Part shown: positions 8,559 to 18,600 of the stretch, one piece after another
Position numbering within the stretch: the first letter of the stretch is position 1
Layout of the letters: every line of letters starts with the position of its first letter
Source: Streptomyces sp. ADI96-02
Lineage (GTDB): Bacteria > Actinomycetota > Actinomycetes > Streptomycetales > Streptomycetaceae
Length of the DNA stretch: 64,000 bases
Assembly (NCBI RefSeq): GCF_003846185.1
Contig: NZ_ML123034.1
Span: forward strand, 2,063,885 to 2,127,884
Direction of reading: 5' to 3'
Notes under the pieces: generated by a model
Told to the model about the DNA's origin: nothing
Databases searched by the model: none
Seen by the model: only the letters and a program-made list of their open reading frames with translations
Position numbers and translations under genes: made by a program

Positions 8559-9224
8559 ATGAACCCCGAGCCCTCTCCCGTACCCGCCGATCCCACGGTG
8601 CTGCACCCGATGCCCGGCCAGCCGCGTGTCGTGCAGTTGAAGCCCCTGCTCACCTCGCCGTTGATCGAGGTCGGCGACTACACGTACTACGACGATCCCG
8701 AGCACGCCACGGAGTTCGCGACCCGCAACGTGCTCTACCACTACGGCCCGGAGCGGCTGGTGATCGGCCGGTTCTGCGCGTTCGGCACCGGGGTGCGCTT
8801 CATCATGAACGGCGCCAACCACCGGATGGACGGCCCGTCCACCTTCCCGTTCCCCACCCTCGGCGGCTCCTGGGCCGACCACTTCGACCTGCTGACGGGC
8901 CTGCCCGGCCGGGGCGACACGGTGATCGGCAACGACGTCTGGATCGGCTACGAGGCGGTGATCATGCCGGGCGTCCGCATCGGGCACGGCGCGATCGTCG
9001 GCTCGCGCTCGGTGGTCGTCTCGGACGTGCCCGACTACGGCGTCGTCGGCGGCAACCCCGCGCGATTGATCCGCACCCGCTTCACGGAGGCCGACATCGC
9101 CCGCCTGCTCGCCGTCGCCTGGTGGGACTGGCCGGCCGACCACCTCACCCGCCACATCCGCACGGTGATGTCCGGCTCGCTGACCGAACTGGAGGCGGCG
9201 GCCCCGGAGGCGGCCCGCGAGTAG
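8559..9224 (+). CDS. Vat/CatB-type hexapeptide-repeat acyltransferase
   Basis: Left-handed beta-helix acetyltransferase of the xenobiotic/streptogramin acyltransferase class, 221 residues from ATG 8559. Seen: the [19 protein letters not shown] block with the loop that follows, then hexapeptide turns through [18 protein letters not shown] and [13 protein letters not shown], ending with [15 protein letters not shown]. These are hallmarks of the CatB/Vat family, which acetylates chloramphenicol or streptogramin A; chromosomal members often have unknown substrates. The open frame extends to 8397, but that part overlaps the sodF terminator. Resistance function is not demonstrated. Confidence 0.85.
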   Translation: MNPEPSPVPADPTVLHPMPGQPRVVQLKPLLTSPLIEVGDYTYYDDPEHATEFATRNVLYHYGPERLVIGRFCAFGTGVRFIMNGANHRMDGPSTFPFPTLGGSWADHFDLLTGLPGRGDTVIGNDVWIGYEAVIMPGVRIGHGAIVGSRSVVVSDVPDYGVVGGNPARLIRTRFTEADIARLLAVAWWDWPADHLTRHIRTVMSGSLTELEAAAPEAARE

Positions 9225-9330
9225 CCCGCGACCGTGTTCACCCGGAACGCGGCTCTCATCGGCCGGGCCTGGCCGCCCCCCAGGTCATCGAGGAAGTCCG
9301 CGATCTCGTCCGTCATCGGCGAACGGTCTC

Positions 9331-9570
9331 GACTTCACGGCGCACAAGGCCGCCGATGTGCCCGACCGTCTCCCCAAGTCCGCCCAGCCGGCCGCGAAGA
9401 AGGCCCCGCAGGGGATCTACAATGCCTGGACCGCGAGCACGCGGTCCAGGCCGTCAAGCCGTTCGCCCGGCACTACGGCGCGAAGTCCGGAAGCGGCCAA
9501 GAAGTGCACCGATGATGAGGACACGTTGCCGGCCTTCCACGACTTTCCCGCCGAACACCGGATCCGCGGG
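9331..9570 (+). pseudogene. Decayed IS256-family transposase fragment
   Basis: Conceptual translation with two frameshifts gives DFTAHKAADVPDRLPKSAQP (from 9331), DREHAVQAVKPFARHYGAK (from 9429, another frame) and DDEDTLPAFHDFPAEHRI (from about 9511, original frame). This matches the central-to-late region of the common Streptomyces IS256-type transposase as I remember it. Only about 80 residues remain; there is no DDE triad and no terminal repeat. The last piece runs straight into the VOC gene. Confidence 0.75.
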
Positions 9571-9966
9571 ACGCTGCATCACGTCGAGATCTGGGTGCCC
9601 GACCTGGACCGTGCCGTCGCCTCCTTCGGCTGGCTGCTGGAAGCCCTGGGCTACACGCTGTTCCAGAGCTGGGGCAACGGTCGCAGCTGGCGCCTCGGGG
9701 CGACCTATCTGGTCTTCGAACAGTCTCCAGCCCTGACCGGAGACGAGCACGACCGGTGCCGGCCCGGCCTGAACCATCTCGCGTTCCACATCGACGGCCA
9801 CGACACGGTGGACGCGCTGGTCTCCCAGGCCCAGCAGCACGGCTGGAGCCTGATGTTTCCCGGCCGACACCCCGACAGCAACGGCGGGAACTACGCCGCG
9901 TACCTGGAGAACACCGACGGCTTCGAGGTCGAACTCGTCGCCGTCAACCCATCAGAACCAGACTGA
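9526..9966 (+). CDS. VOC (glyoxalase/dioxygenase-like) protein with transposase-derived N-terminus
   Basis: Vicinal-oxygen-chelate fold protein. The VOC part starts at TLHHVEIWVPDLDRAVASF and contains GLNHLAFHIDG (second metal-type His) and ENTDGFEVELVAV (Glu), so a metal site is plausible. The 15 residues before it come from the IS256 transposase remnant. TTG 9526 with GAGGA five bases upstream is the best start (146 residues); an in-frame GTG at 9358 would encode more transposase debris. The original start was probably lost at the IS junction. Substrate unknown; it could be a non-functional relic. Confidence 0.7.
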   Translation: MPAFHDFPAEHRIRGTLHHVEIWVPDLDRAVASFGWLLEALGYTLFQSWGNGRSWRLGATYLVFEQSPALTGDEHDRCRPGLNHLAFHIDGHDTVDALVSQAQQHGWSLMFPGRHPDSNGGNYAAYLENTDGFEVELVAVNPSEPD

Positions 9967-10155
9967 CAACGATCACCCCGTCCACGGGTCCTGACCGTAA
10001 CCCTCATCAGCGTAGGCATGGGACATGGGAGCCGAGAAGGCTGGGACGGCACGGGCAGCGGAGCACAGACCCCCGGCCAGGAGTGCCCGGCGGGATGGGT
10101 TCACGTCTTCCTCCCCGTACGCGCCCAGCGCTCCGTGGGACGAGCCGCCCGCCGC

Positions 10156-10503
10156 TCAGTGGCCGCCCGCGTCGGACACGCAGAACTCGTTGTCCTGCGG
10201 GTCCATGAGCGTCGTCCAGGCCAAGCCCGGCGCGGTGTGCTCGGCCACCACGGTGGCCCCCAGCTCCACCAGGCGTGCCACCTCCGCCGCGCGGTCCTCG
10301 CTGGAGAAGTCCACGTGGACCCGGTTCTTGGCGGCCTTGGGCTCGGGCACCTGCTGGAAGCCGAGCACCAGCGGTGCGGCGGCCAGGACCACGAACTCGC
10401 CGTAGTCCTGGGCCACCTCGACGCCGAGGGCCTCGGCCCACCAGGCGGACAGCGCGCGGGCGTCCGCGCAGTCGATCGTGATCATCTGTGCTGAGATGCG
10501 CAT
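10156..10503 (-). CDS. Small VOC-family protein
   Basis: 115-residue single VOC domain: MRISAQMITIDCADARALSAW at the start, KNRVHVDFSSED in the middle, and MDPQDNEFCVSD at the end, the usual pattern of glyoxalase/bleomycin-resistance-like proteins. An upstream in-frame start at 10533 is possible; the homologous part begins at ATG 10503. It lies 72 bases downstream of the DsbA-like gene on the same strand, so co-transcription is possible. It is not close in sequence to the VOC protein at 9526. Function unknown. Confidence 0.85.
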   Translation of the reverse strand: MRISAQMITIDCADARALSAWWAEALGVEVAQDYGEFVVLAAAPLVLGFQQVPEPKAAKNRVHVDFSSEDRAAEVARLVELGATVVAEHTAPGLAWTTLMDPQDNEFCVSDAGGH

Positions 10504-10575
10504 GCCCGACACCGTACGACCCGGCACTGACAACGGGCCGGGAGCACGCCCCGCGCGCCCCCGGCCCGTACGCGG

Positions 10576-11226
10576 TCAGTCGAAGACCGGGCCCTGCGTC
10601 CGGGTCCGCTTGATCTCGTAGAAGCCCGGCGTGGAGGCGACCAGCAGCGTGCCGTCCCAGAGCCTCGCCGCGGCCTCGCCCTTGGGCGCGGGCGTGACGA
10701 CCGGGCCGAAGAAGGCGACCTGCTCGCCGTTCGCGCCGGGCACGGCGATGACCGGTGTGCCGACCTCCTGGCCGACCATGTCGATGCCCTTCTTGTGCGA
10801 GGCGCGCAGCTCGGTGTCGTACGTGTCCGAGTCGGCGTGGTCGGCCAGCTCGACGGGCAGTCCGACGTCCTTGAGCGCGCCGACGACGGCCTCGCGGGTG
10901 GGGCCCTCGCCTTGGTTGTGGAAGCGGGTGCCGAGTGCCGTGTAGAGCGGTCCGACGACCTCGTCGCCGTGCAGCTGCTGGGCGGCGACGACGACTCTCA
11001 CCGGGCCCCACGCCTTCGTCTCCAGCATGTCGCGGTACTCCTCGGGAAGCTCGTCGAGCTTGTCCTCGTTCAGGACGGCGAGGCTCATCACGTGCCAGCG
11101 GACCTCGACCTCGCGGACCTTCTCCACCTCCAGCATCCAGCGCGAGGTCATCCACGCCCAGGGGCAGAGCGGGTCGAACCAGAAGTCCACCGGAGTGCTG
11201 CCGTTCGCCGCGCTGTTCTCGGTCAT
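10576..11226 (-). CDS. DsbA-family protein, Rv2466c-like (mycothiol-linked)
   Basis: 216-residue thioredoxin-fold protein of the DsbA/FrnE group. Seen: VDFWFDPLCPWAWMTSRW at the N-terminus. The active site is CPWA, with one Cys instead of CPWC, so a monothiol mechanism using mycothiol is more likely than a dithiol one. The M. tuberculosis homologue Rv2466c is a mycothiol-dependent reductase. AGGAGAG lies 2-8 bases before ATG 11226, choosing it over the in-frame ATG at 11238. It is divergent from pepN at 11374. Confidence 0.85.
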   Translation of the reverse strand: MTENSAANGSTPVDFWFDPLCPWAWMTSRWMLEVEKVREVEVRWHVMSLAVLNEDKLDELPEEYRDMLETKAWGPVRVVVAAQQLHGDEVVGPLYTALGTRFHNQGEGPTREAVVGALKDVGLPVELADHADSDTYDTELRASHKKGIDMVGQEVGTPVIAVPGANGEQVAFFGPVVTPAPKGEAAARLWDGTLLVASTPGFYEIKRTRTQGPVFD

Positions 11227-11373
11227 GTCTCTCCTCATGAAGGGCTTGTGCCACCTGTGCGGGAAAACGCCGGGAGACGGTCGCCCCATTCCCGGATACC
11301 GGCGTCCGGGGACGCGTGCAAGGATCAATGGGTTCGAACACGACACAATGACGCGCGTCACGAAGGAGTGCCC

Positions 11374-13974
11374 GTGCCCGGTGAAAACCTGTCCCGCGAC
11401 GAGGCCCAGGAGAGGGCCGAGCTGCTGTCCGTCGACGGATACGAGGTCGCTCTCGACCTGCGGTCCGCCGTCGGGGGGCCCGAGGGGGCCGACGGGGGCG
11501 ACGGGGAGGCCGGTCCGCGGACCTTCCGCTCGCTGACCACGATCCGGTTCCGGTCCGCCCGCGCGGGCGCCTCGACCTTCGCCGACCTGGTGGCGCCGGC
11601 CGTGGAGGCCGTGACGCTCAACGGGGTCGCGCTCGACCCGGCCGCCGTGTTCGACGGCACGCGGGTGGCGCTGGACGGGCTCGTCGAGGGCGAGAACGTG
11701 CTCGTGGTCGACGCCCGGTGCGCCTACAGCCGGACCGGCGAGGGCATGCACCGCTTCGTGGACCCGGAGGACGGCGAGGTCTACCTCTACACCCAGTACG
11801 AGCCGGCCGACGCCCGCCGCGTCTTCGCCAACTTCGAGCAGCCGGACCTCAAGGCCCCCTACCGCTTCGAGGTGACCGCCCCCGAGGGCTGGCGGGTCTG
11901 GTCCAACGGGGCCGAGGAGTCGCGGGAGGGCGAGGTCCGGCGGTTCGCGCGGACGCAGCCGATCTCCACGTACATCACAGCCGTCGTGGCCGGTCCGTAC
12001 CACTACGTGAGCGATCACTACACGCGCACCCTGGACGACGGCACGAAGCTGGAGATCCCGCTCGGCGCGATGTGCCGCAAGGGGCTGGCCAGGTACTTCG
12101 ACGCCGACGACGTCTTCCTGCTGACCAAGCAGGGGCTGGACTTCTTCCACGACCACTTCGACTACCCGTACCCCTTCGGGAAGTACGACCAGGCGTTCGT
12201 GCCCGAGTACAACCTGGGGGCGATGGAGAACCCGGGCCTGGTCACCTTCCGCGAGGAGTACATCTACCGCGGCAAGGTCACCTCCGCCGCCTACGAGCGC
12301 CGCGCCAACGTCATCCTGCACGAGATGGCGCACATGTGGTTCGGAGACCTGGTCACCATGGAGTGGTGGGACGACCTGTGGCTGAAGGAGTCCTTCGCGG
12401 ACTTCATGGGCTCCTTCTCGATGGTCGAGGCGACCCGCTTCACCAACGGCTGGATCACCTTCGCCAACAACCGCAAGGCGTGGGCCTACAGCGCCGACCA
12501 GCGGCCCTCCACCCACCCGGTCACGGCCGACATCCGTGACCTGGAGGACGCCAAGCTGAACTTCGACGGCATCACCTACGCCAAGGGCGCCTCGGTGCTC
12601 AAGCAGCTGGTGGCGTACGTGGGCCGGGAGGCGTTCCTGGAGGGCGCCCGGCGCTACTTCAAGAGCCACGCGTACGGCAACACGCGCCTGGGCGACCTGC
12701 TCTCGGTGCTCGCCGAGACGTCCGGGCGCGACATGACGGCCTGGTCGCGGTCCTGGCTCCAGACGGCGGGCGTCAACGCGCTGACCCCGGTCGCCGCGTA
12801 CGACGCCGCCGGGAAGCTGACCGAATTGGCGGTGGTCCAGGAGGCCGCGGCCGGGTACCCGGAGCTGCGCCCGCACCGGGTCGCGGTCGGCCTGTACCGG
12901 CGTACGCCCCAGGGCGAGCTGACCCGGTACGCCCGCGCGGAGGTGGACGTGGCCGGCGAGCGGACGGTGGTGGACGCGCTGGCCGGGGCCGAGCGGCCCG
13001 AGCTGATCCTGGTCAACGACGACGACCTCACGTACTGCAAGGTCCGCTTCGACGAGGCGTCGCTGGCCACGCTGCGCGAGCACCTGGGCTCGATGACGGA
13101 CCCGCTGGCCCGCGCCCTGTGCTGGTCGGCCCTGTGGAACCTGACCCGGGACGCGCTGATGCCGGCCCGCGACTTCGTCGCCCTGGTGCTGGCGTTCGCC
13201 GGGCGCGAGAGCGACATCGGGGTCCTCCAGATGCTGCACGCCTGGGCGCAGTCGGCGCTGGTGCACTACGCCGCACCGGCCTGGCGCGAGGAGGGCGGCC
13301 GGGCGCTGGCGGACGGCGCGCTGCGTGAGCTGCGGCTCGCCGAGCCGGGCAGCCAGCACCAGTTGACCTGGGCCCGTTTCTTCGCCGCGGTCGCCGCGTC
13401 CGAGGAGGACTTCCAGCTGCTCGGCGGGCTGCTGGACGGCACCGCGCGGATCGACGGGCTGGACGTGGACCAGGAGCTGCGCTGGGTGTTCCTGTCGCCG
13501 CTGGCCTCGCACGGGGTGGCGAACGAGGCGGCGATCGACGCCGAGCTGGCCCGTGACGACACGGCGTCCGGCAGGCGCCACCACGTACGGTGCCTGGCCT
13601 CGCGCCCGTCCGAGGCGGTGAAGGCGCTGGCCTGGGCGGCGGTCGTGGAGTCGGACAAGCTGTCCAACGCGCTGGTCGGGGCGACGATCGCGGGCCTCGC
13701 GCAGCCCTCGCAGCGCGCGCTGCTGGCCCCGTACGCGGACCGGTACTTCGCGGCGATCGAGCGGGTGTGGGCGGAGCGGTCCATCCAGATCGGCATGGAC
13801 GTGGTGCGGGGCCTGTTCCCGGGCCTCCAGGACAGCCCGGACACCCTCGCGGCCACCGACGCGTGGCTGGCGGAGCACGCCGGGGCGGCGCCGGCCCTGC
13901 GGAGGCTGGTGCTGGAGGCCCGGGACGACCTGGCGCGGGCACTGCGCGGCCAGGAGTGCGACCGCGGGGCCTGA
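11374..13974 (+). CDS. pepN: Aminopeptidase N (M1), paralog 1
   Basis: Zinc metallo-aminopeptidase of family M1, 866 residues, removing N-terminal residues from peptides, probably in the cytosol (no signal peptide). Seen: GAMEN at residues 282-286 (substrate N-terminus binding), HEMAH at 316-320 with Glu339 in WLKESF (zinc ligands His316, His320, Glu339; catalytic Glu317), and the C-terminal ERAP1-like helical domain. GTG 11374 has AAGGAG at correct distance; GTG 11368 would be too close to it. GAMENPG replaces the usual GAMENAG. A second copy lies at 20497. Confidence 0.93.
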   Translation: MPGENLSRDEAQERAELLSVDGYEVALDLRSAVGGPEGADGGDGEAGPRTFRSLTTIRFRSARAGASTFADLVAPAVEAVTLNGVALDPAAVFDGTRVALDGLVEGENVLVVDARCAYSRTGEGMHRFVDPEDGEVYLYTQYEPADARRVFANFEQPDLKAPYRFEVTAPEGWRVWSNGAEESREGEVRRFARTQPISTYITAVVAGPYHYVSDHYTRTLDDGTKLEIPLGAMCRKGLARYFDADDVFLLTKQGLDFFHDHFDYPYPFGKYDQAFVPEYNLGAMENPGLVTFREEYIYRGKVTSAAYERRANVILHEMAHMWFGDLVTMEWWDDLWLKESFADFMGSFSMVEATRFTNGWITFANNRKAWAYSADQRPSTHPVTADIRDLEDAKLNFDGITYAKGASVLKQLVAYVGREAFLEGARRYFKSHAYGNTRLGDLLSVLAETSGRDMTAWSRSWLQTAGVNALTPVAAYDAAGKLTELAVVQEAAAGYPELRPHRVAVGLYRRTPQGELTRYARAEVDVAGERTVVDALAGAERPELILVNDDDLTYCKVRFDEASLATLREHLGSMTDPLARALCWSALWNLTRDALMPARDFVALVLAFAGRESDIGVLQMLHAWAQSALVHYAAPAWREEGGRALADGALRELRLAEPGSQHQLTWARFFAAVAASEEDFQLLGGLLDGTARIDGLDVDQELRWVFLSPLASHGVANEAAIDAELARDDTASGRRHHVRCLASRPSEAVKALAWAAVVESDKLSNALVGATIAGLAQPSQRALLAPYADRYFAAIERVWAERSIQIGMDVVRGLFPGLQDSPDTLAATDAWLAEHAGAAPALRRLVLEARDDLARALRGQECDRGA

Positions 13975-13986
13975 CGCGCGGCGCGC

Positions 13987-14031
13987 GGGCAGTGTGCGAG
14001 CCGGAGCGGAACGGCGCTCGCACACCTGCCC
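13987..14031 (+). terminator. Terminator after pepN paralog 1
   Basis: Stem of about 15 bp with one bulged base, formed by 13987-14001 and 14016-14031, 12 bases after the stop. Confidence 0.75.
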
Positions 14032-14181
14032 GACCCTGCCCGCCGCTTCGCCGCCGCAATCCCGGCACGACGGCCCTTTTCGGTCGTCGAACATGCGTAC
14101 TTTAGGACGGGATCGTCCGGGAATGTCGACGGGCGTGTAACAGGGGTTAGGGCACCCTCGGCGGGCGGGAAATCCCGGGGC

Positions 14182-15258
14182 ATGAGCCAGAACATTCCGC
14201 TGTCCCCCCGCCCTCCGCACCCGCTCCACGACGTGGCGCACCGCGTGCTGTCCGTCGCCCAGTTGCGGGCCCGGGGCGTCTCCGCCGCGCAGGCCTCCGC
14301 GCAGTGCCTGCCCGGCGGCCCCTGGCAGCACCTGCTGCCCGGGGTCTATCTGCTGCACCCGGGGCCGCCCACCGGCCGCGAGCGGCTGCACGGCGCGCTG
14401 CTGTACGCGGGCCGCCCGCCGGCCTCCGCGCGGCGCGCGGAGGCCCGGCCGTCGGAGTCGGGGTACGGCGAGGCGATGGTCACCGGCCTCGCGGCGCTCG
14501 CGCTGCACGGTTTCGCCACGGCGCCGGACCTGGGGTCGCCGCACCGCGTCGACGTGCTGGTGCCGCGCACCCGGCGGCTGCGCTCGACCCGGTTCGTGGA
14601 GGTGGTGCGGGCCGCCCCGATCCCCGTCGGCGCGTACCGGGACGGGCTGCCCGTCGCCCCGGTGGAGCGGGCGCTGGCCGACGCGGTGGCGGGGCTGGCG
14701 GAGGCGCGGGACGTACGGCGGCTGCTGACCGAGGCGGTGCGGGGCGGGCACGGCGAACCGGCCGCCGTGGTCCGGGAGTTGAGCGCGGCCCGGTTGCTGG
14801 GGCGGCCCGCGGTGGCGGACGCGCTGGACGCGCTGCGGGCCGAGGGCCGGGCGGTCGCGGAGGAGCGGCTGTACGCGATGGTGCGCGAGCACGGGCTGCC
14901 CGCCCCGCTGTGGAACGTGGACCTGCGGCTGCCGGGCGGGCCGCACCTGGGCGAGGTCGACGCGTACTGGCCCGACGAGGCGGTGGCGGTCGAGCTGGAC
15001 ACCCGCGCGATCCGCAGCGGTGCGGCGGGCGGTGCGGAGCGGGACGGGGCGGCGCACGGCGGGGCGGGGGCGGACGGGCAGTGGTCGGCGTACGCCGCCA
15101 AGCGGGAGCGGCTGGAGCGGCTGGGCGTGACGGTCGTGCACCTCACGCCGGGGAAGCTCCGCGAGGCGGCGGAGCAGCAGGCGACGGTGGTGCGTACGGC
15201 GCTGATGGCGTCGGCGGACCGCGACCCGGCCGCGTACGTGGTCGTGCTGCCCCGCTGA
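14182..15258 (+). CDS. AbiEi-like / DUF559-like nuclease-fold protein
   Basis: 358 residues in two parts. Residues 1-190 resemble the AbiEi antitoxin-type winged-helix and C-terminal domain common in actinobacteria (VLSVAQLRARGVS, PGVYLLH, TGLAALALHGF, VDVLVPRTRRLR). Residues 230-345 resemble a Vsr/DUF559 PD-(D/E)xK fold: GEVDAYWPDEAVAVELD supplies an E..D..ExD pattern, followed by ERLERLGVTVVHLTPGKLRE. A Gly/Ala-rich insertion interrupts the C-terminal domain. No partner toxin is adjacent, so a classic type IV toxin-antitoxin pair is not supported. ATG 14182 has only a weak ribosome site. Confidence 0.6.
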   Translation: MSQNIPLSPRPPHPLHDVAHRVLSVAQLRARGVSAAQASAQCLPGGPWQHLLPGVYLLHPGPPTGRERLHGALLYAGRPPASARRAEARPSESGYGEAMVTGLAALALHGFATAPDLGSPHRVDVLVPRTRRLRSTRFVEVVRAAPIPVGAYRDGLPVAPVERALADAVAGLAEARDVRRLLTEAVRGGHGEPAAVVRELSAARLLGRPAVADALDALRAEGRAVAEERLYAMVREHGLPAPLWNVDLRLPGGPHLGEVDAYWPDEAVAVELDTRAIRSGAAGGAERDGAAHGGAGADGQWSAYAAKRERLERLGVTVVHLTPGKLREAAEQQATVVRTALMASADRDPAAYVVVLPR

Positions 15259-15269
15259 CGGAGGGTCGG

Positions 15270-15303
15270 GCGCGGGGCCGCCGGTGCGCCGGCGGCCCCG
15301 CGC
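15270..15303 (+). terminator. Terminator after the AbiEi-like gene
   Basis: Perfect 15-bp stem with a TGCG loop (15270-15284 with 15289-15303), 11 bases after the stop. Confidence 0.85.
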
Positions 15304-15531
15304 CGAACCCTGATGCGGACCCGAACCGGCGCGCGGCGCGTCGCGGACCCGCGCGAGATGCGCCCCGGACCCGCAAGTTACGGACCCGGACCGGTCACCA
15401 GGTATGGACCATGCGGCGCGGACGACGCAACGGGCGTACGTTTTCGCCTCTTTGGTCCCGCGTGACGCATGACCCCCGGTGGCGGATCTCCGCCATGTCC
15501 CTGACTCGTCTCCGTCAAGTCTCCACAAACC

Positions 15532-15549
15532 CCTGTCATTTAAGACAGG
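15532..15549. promoter_or_regulatory. Inverted repeat upstream of the S8 protease
   Basis: CCTGTC-ATTTAA-GACAGG, 6-base perfect arms around an AT-rich core, 51 bases before the protease ATG in a 342-base intergenic region (15259-15600). AT-rich cores are rare here, so an operator or promoter element is plausible. Apart from the terminator at 15270 I see nothing else in that interval. Confidence 0.4.
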
Positions 15550-15600
15550 CTGAGCGGTCATCCGGTACCGAATTCCGGACTCTCTCTTTCACTTACAGGG

Positions 15601-18600
15601 ATGCTGATGACCAAGGAATCCCCCAGCTCCATACCCGGGGCGAGACGCGCCGCGCGCATCGCCGCCGCCGCGGGTCTGGCTGCGGCGCTCGCCGCCTCCG
15701 GCGCCGCTCCGGCCTTCGCCGCCGAGGACCCGGCTCCGGCCCCCGTCAAACCGGCCGCCACCAGCGACCGGGGCGACAAGCTCGGCGAGGCGGACGCCGA
15801 CCTCCTGGCCAAGGCCGAGGCCAAGGGCCAGAAGAACGTCACAATGATGATCGCGACCGCTCCGGGCGCGACCGAGCAGGTCACCGAGCAGCTGGACGCC
15901 GTCAAGGGCTCCGTGCTGGGACAGACCTACGACAAGCTCGGCTACGTCCGTGCGACCGTGCCGACGGCTGGCGCCGAGGCGACCATCAAGGCCGCCTCCA
16001 AGCTGTCGTCCGTGCTCGGCATCGACCTCAAGCAGGAGGTCGAGCTGGACGACCCGACGCCTTCGGGCGACCGGGTCGCGGGCGCGAAGCAGCTGAAGGC
16101 CACGGGCAGTTACCCGGCCCCGGGCAAGAAGACCCCGGCGAAGAACCCGTACAACCCGTCCTTCGAGACGGGCGCGGTCGACTTCGTCGAGCAGCACCCC
16201 GAGGCCGACGGCCGCGGGATCACCATCGGCATCCTGGACTCCGGCGTCGACCTCGGCCACCCGGCGCTGCGGAAGACCACCACCGGCGAGCGCAAGATCG
16301 TCGACTGGGTGACCGCGACCGACCCGGTCAGCGACGGCGACGGCACCTGGCTGCGGATGACCGAGTCCGTCGCCGGCCCGACGTTCACGTCCGGCGGCAC
16401 GACGTACGCGGCCCCTGCGGGCAGCTACCGGTTCAGCCTGTTCAAGGAGTCGGCCACCGCCGGCGGCGAGATGGCGGGCGACCTCAACCGCGACGGCGAC
16501 ACCACCGACGTGTGGGGCGTGCTGTACGACCAGGTCGCCGGCACCACCCGGGTCGACCTGAACGGCAACGCGGACTTCGCGGACGACAAGGTCCTCAAGC
16601 CGTACAAGGAGAAGTTCCAGGTCTCCTACTTCGGCGAGGACGACCCGCGCACCGACGTCGTCGAGCGCATCCCGTTCGTCGTCGAGACCCGCAAGGACGT
16701 CGTCTACAACGCGGCCGGCGCCACGGCGGACTTCGTCAACATCGGCGTCATCGAGGGCTCGCACGGCACGCACGTGGCGGGCATCACGGCGGCCAACGGC
16801 CTGTTCGGCGGCGAGATGGACGGCGCCGCCCCCGGCGCCAAGATCGTCTCCTCGCGCGCCTGCACCTGGTCCGGCGGATGCACCAACATCGCGCTGACCG
16901 AGGGCATGATCGACCTCGTGGTGAACCGCGGCGTCGACATCGTCAACATGTCGATCGGCGGCCTGCCGCCGCTGAACGACGGCAACAACGCGCGCGCCGA
17001 GCTCTACAAGCGGCTCGTCGACATCTACGGCGTGCAGCTGATCATCTCGGCCGGCAACAGCGGCCCGGGGCTCAACACCATCGGCGACCCGGCCCTGGCC
17101 GACCACGTGATCTCGGTCGGCGCGTCGATCTCCAAGGAGACCTGGGCCGCCAACTACGGCTCCAACGTCTCCAAGAAGTACGACATGCTGCCCTTCTCCT
17201 CGCGCGGTCCGCGTGAGGACGGCGGCTTCGCGCCGATCATCTCGGCCCCGGGTGCGGCGATCAACACCACGCAGACCTGGGCCGCGGGCGGTCCGGTCAA
17301 GGAGGCGGGCTACTCCCTCCCGGCCGGCTACTCCATGCTCCAGGGCACCTCGATGGCCTCGCCGCAGGCCGCCGGCGCCGCGGCCCTGCTGCTCTCGGCC
17401 GCGAAGCAGAAGAACCTCGAACTGCCCCCGGCCGACCTGCGCTCCGCGCTGACCAGCACCGCCACCCACATCAAGGACGTGCCCGCGCACGTCCAGGGCT
17501 CCGGTCTGATCGACATCGTCGGCGCCTGGAAGCAGATCACCAAGAAGGGCGAGCCCGCCCACGAGTTCACGGTGAAGGCCCCGGTCGACACCGCGATCGA
17601 CTTCGCGCTCAAGGACCCGGGCTTCGGCACCGGCATCTACGACCGCGAGGGCGGCCTGAAGGCCGGCGAGACGAAGGTCTACGACGTCGTCGTGACCCGC
17701 ACCACCGGTCCGGACCGCAGCGTCCAGCACAAGCTGTCGTGGAAGAACAACGACGGCACCTTCGAGCTCAGCAGCCCCGAGTACGTCTCGCTGCCGCTCG
17801 ACACGCCGGTCAAGGTGAAGGTCCGGGCGAAGGCCCGCACCAGCGGGGTCCACAGCGCGATCCTGCAGGTGGACGACAAGAAGACGGCCGGCGTGGACCA
17901 CTCGGTCCTGTCCACCGTCGTCGTCGCCGAGGACCTCGCGGCCCCCGGCTACGCGTTCAAGAAGTCCGGCACGGTGCAGCGCAACAGCACCACGTCGTAC
18001 TTCATCAACGTGCCGGAGGGCGCCAAGACCCTTGAGGTCGCCATGAGCGCGCTGCGCTCGGGCAGCCAGACGCGGTTCGTCGCCCTGCACCCGTACGGGA
18101 CGCCGGTCGACCCGACCGCCACGACCATGTGCTACCCGAACTACGAGAACCCGGCCAACACCTGCCGCCCGGACGCGCGGTCCTACAAGGACCCGCAGCC
18201 CGGCGTGTGGGAGATCGAGGTCGAGGCCCGCCGTACGTCGCCGCTGCTGGACAACCCGTACAAGCTGGATGTCTCGCTGCTCGGCGTCTCCTTCGACCCG
18301 GCGGTGCAGACCATCGCCGAGGCGAAGGTCGGCGCTCCGGCCGCCGTGAACTGGACCGTCACCAACACCGCCGCCGCGCTGTCGGGCAAGCTCCAGGGCG
18401 GCTCGCTGGGCTCGGCCAAGGTGGCCAAGCCGACGATCAGCACGGGCCAGCAGCAGATCAGCACCGTCACCATCGGCGCCGGTGTCGAGAAGCTCGACAT
18501 CGCCCTCGGCGGCACGTCGGACGCCAACGCGGACATCGACCTGACCGTCCTCAAGGGCGCCACGCAGGTCGGCAGCTCCACCTCCGCCGGCTCCGAGGAG

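Noticed and set aside
10576..15561. 1661-codon open frame on the minus strand
   Set aside because: Only 10576-11226 encodes a recognisable protein with a ribosome site; the rest is antisense to pepN and the AbiEi-like gene and reflects GC bias.
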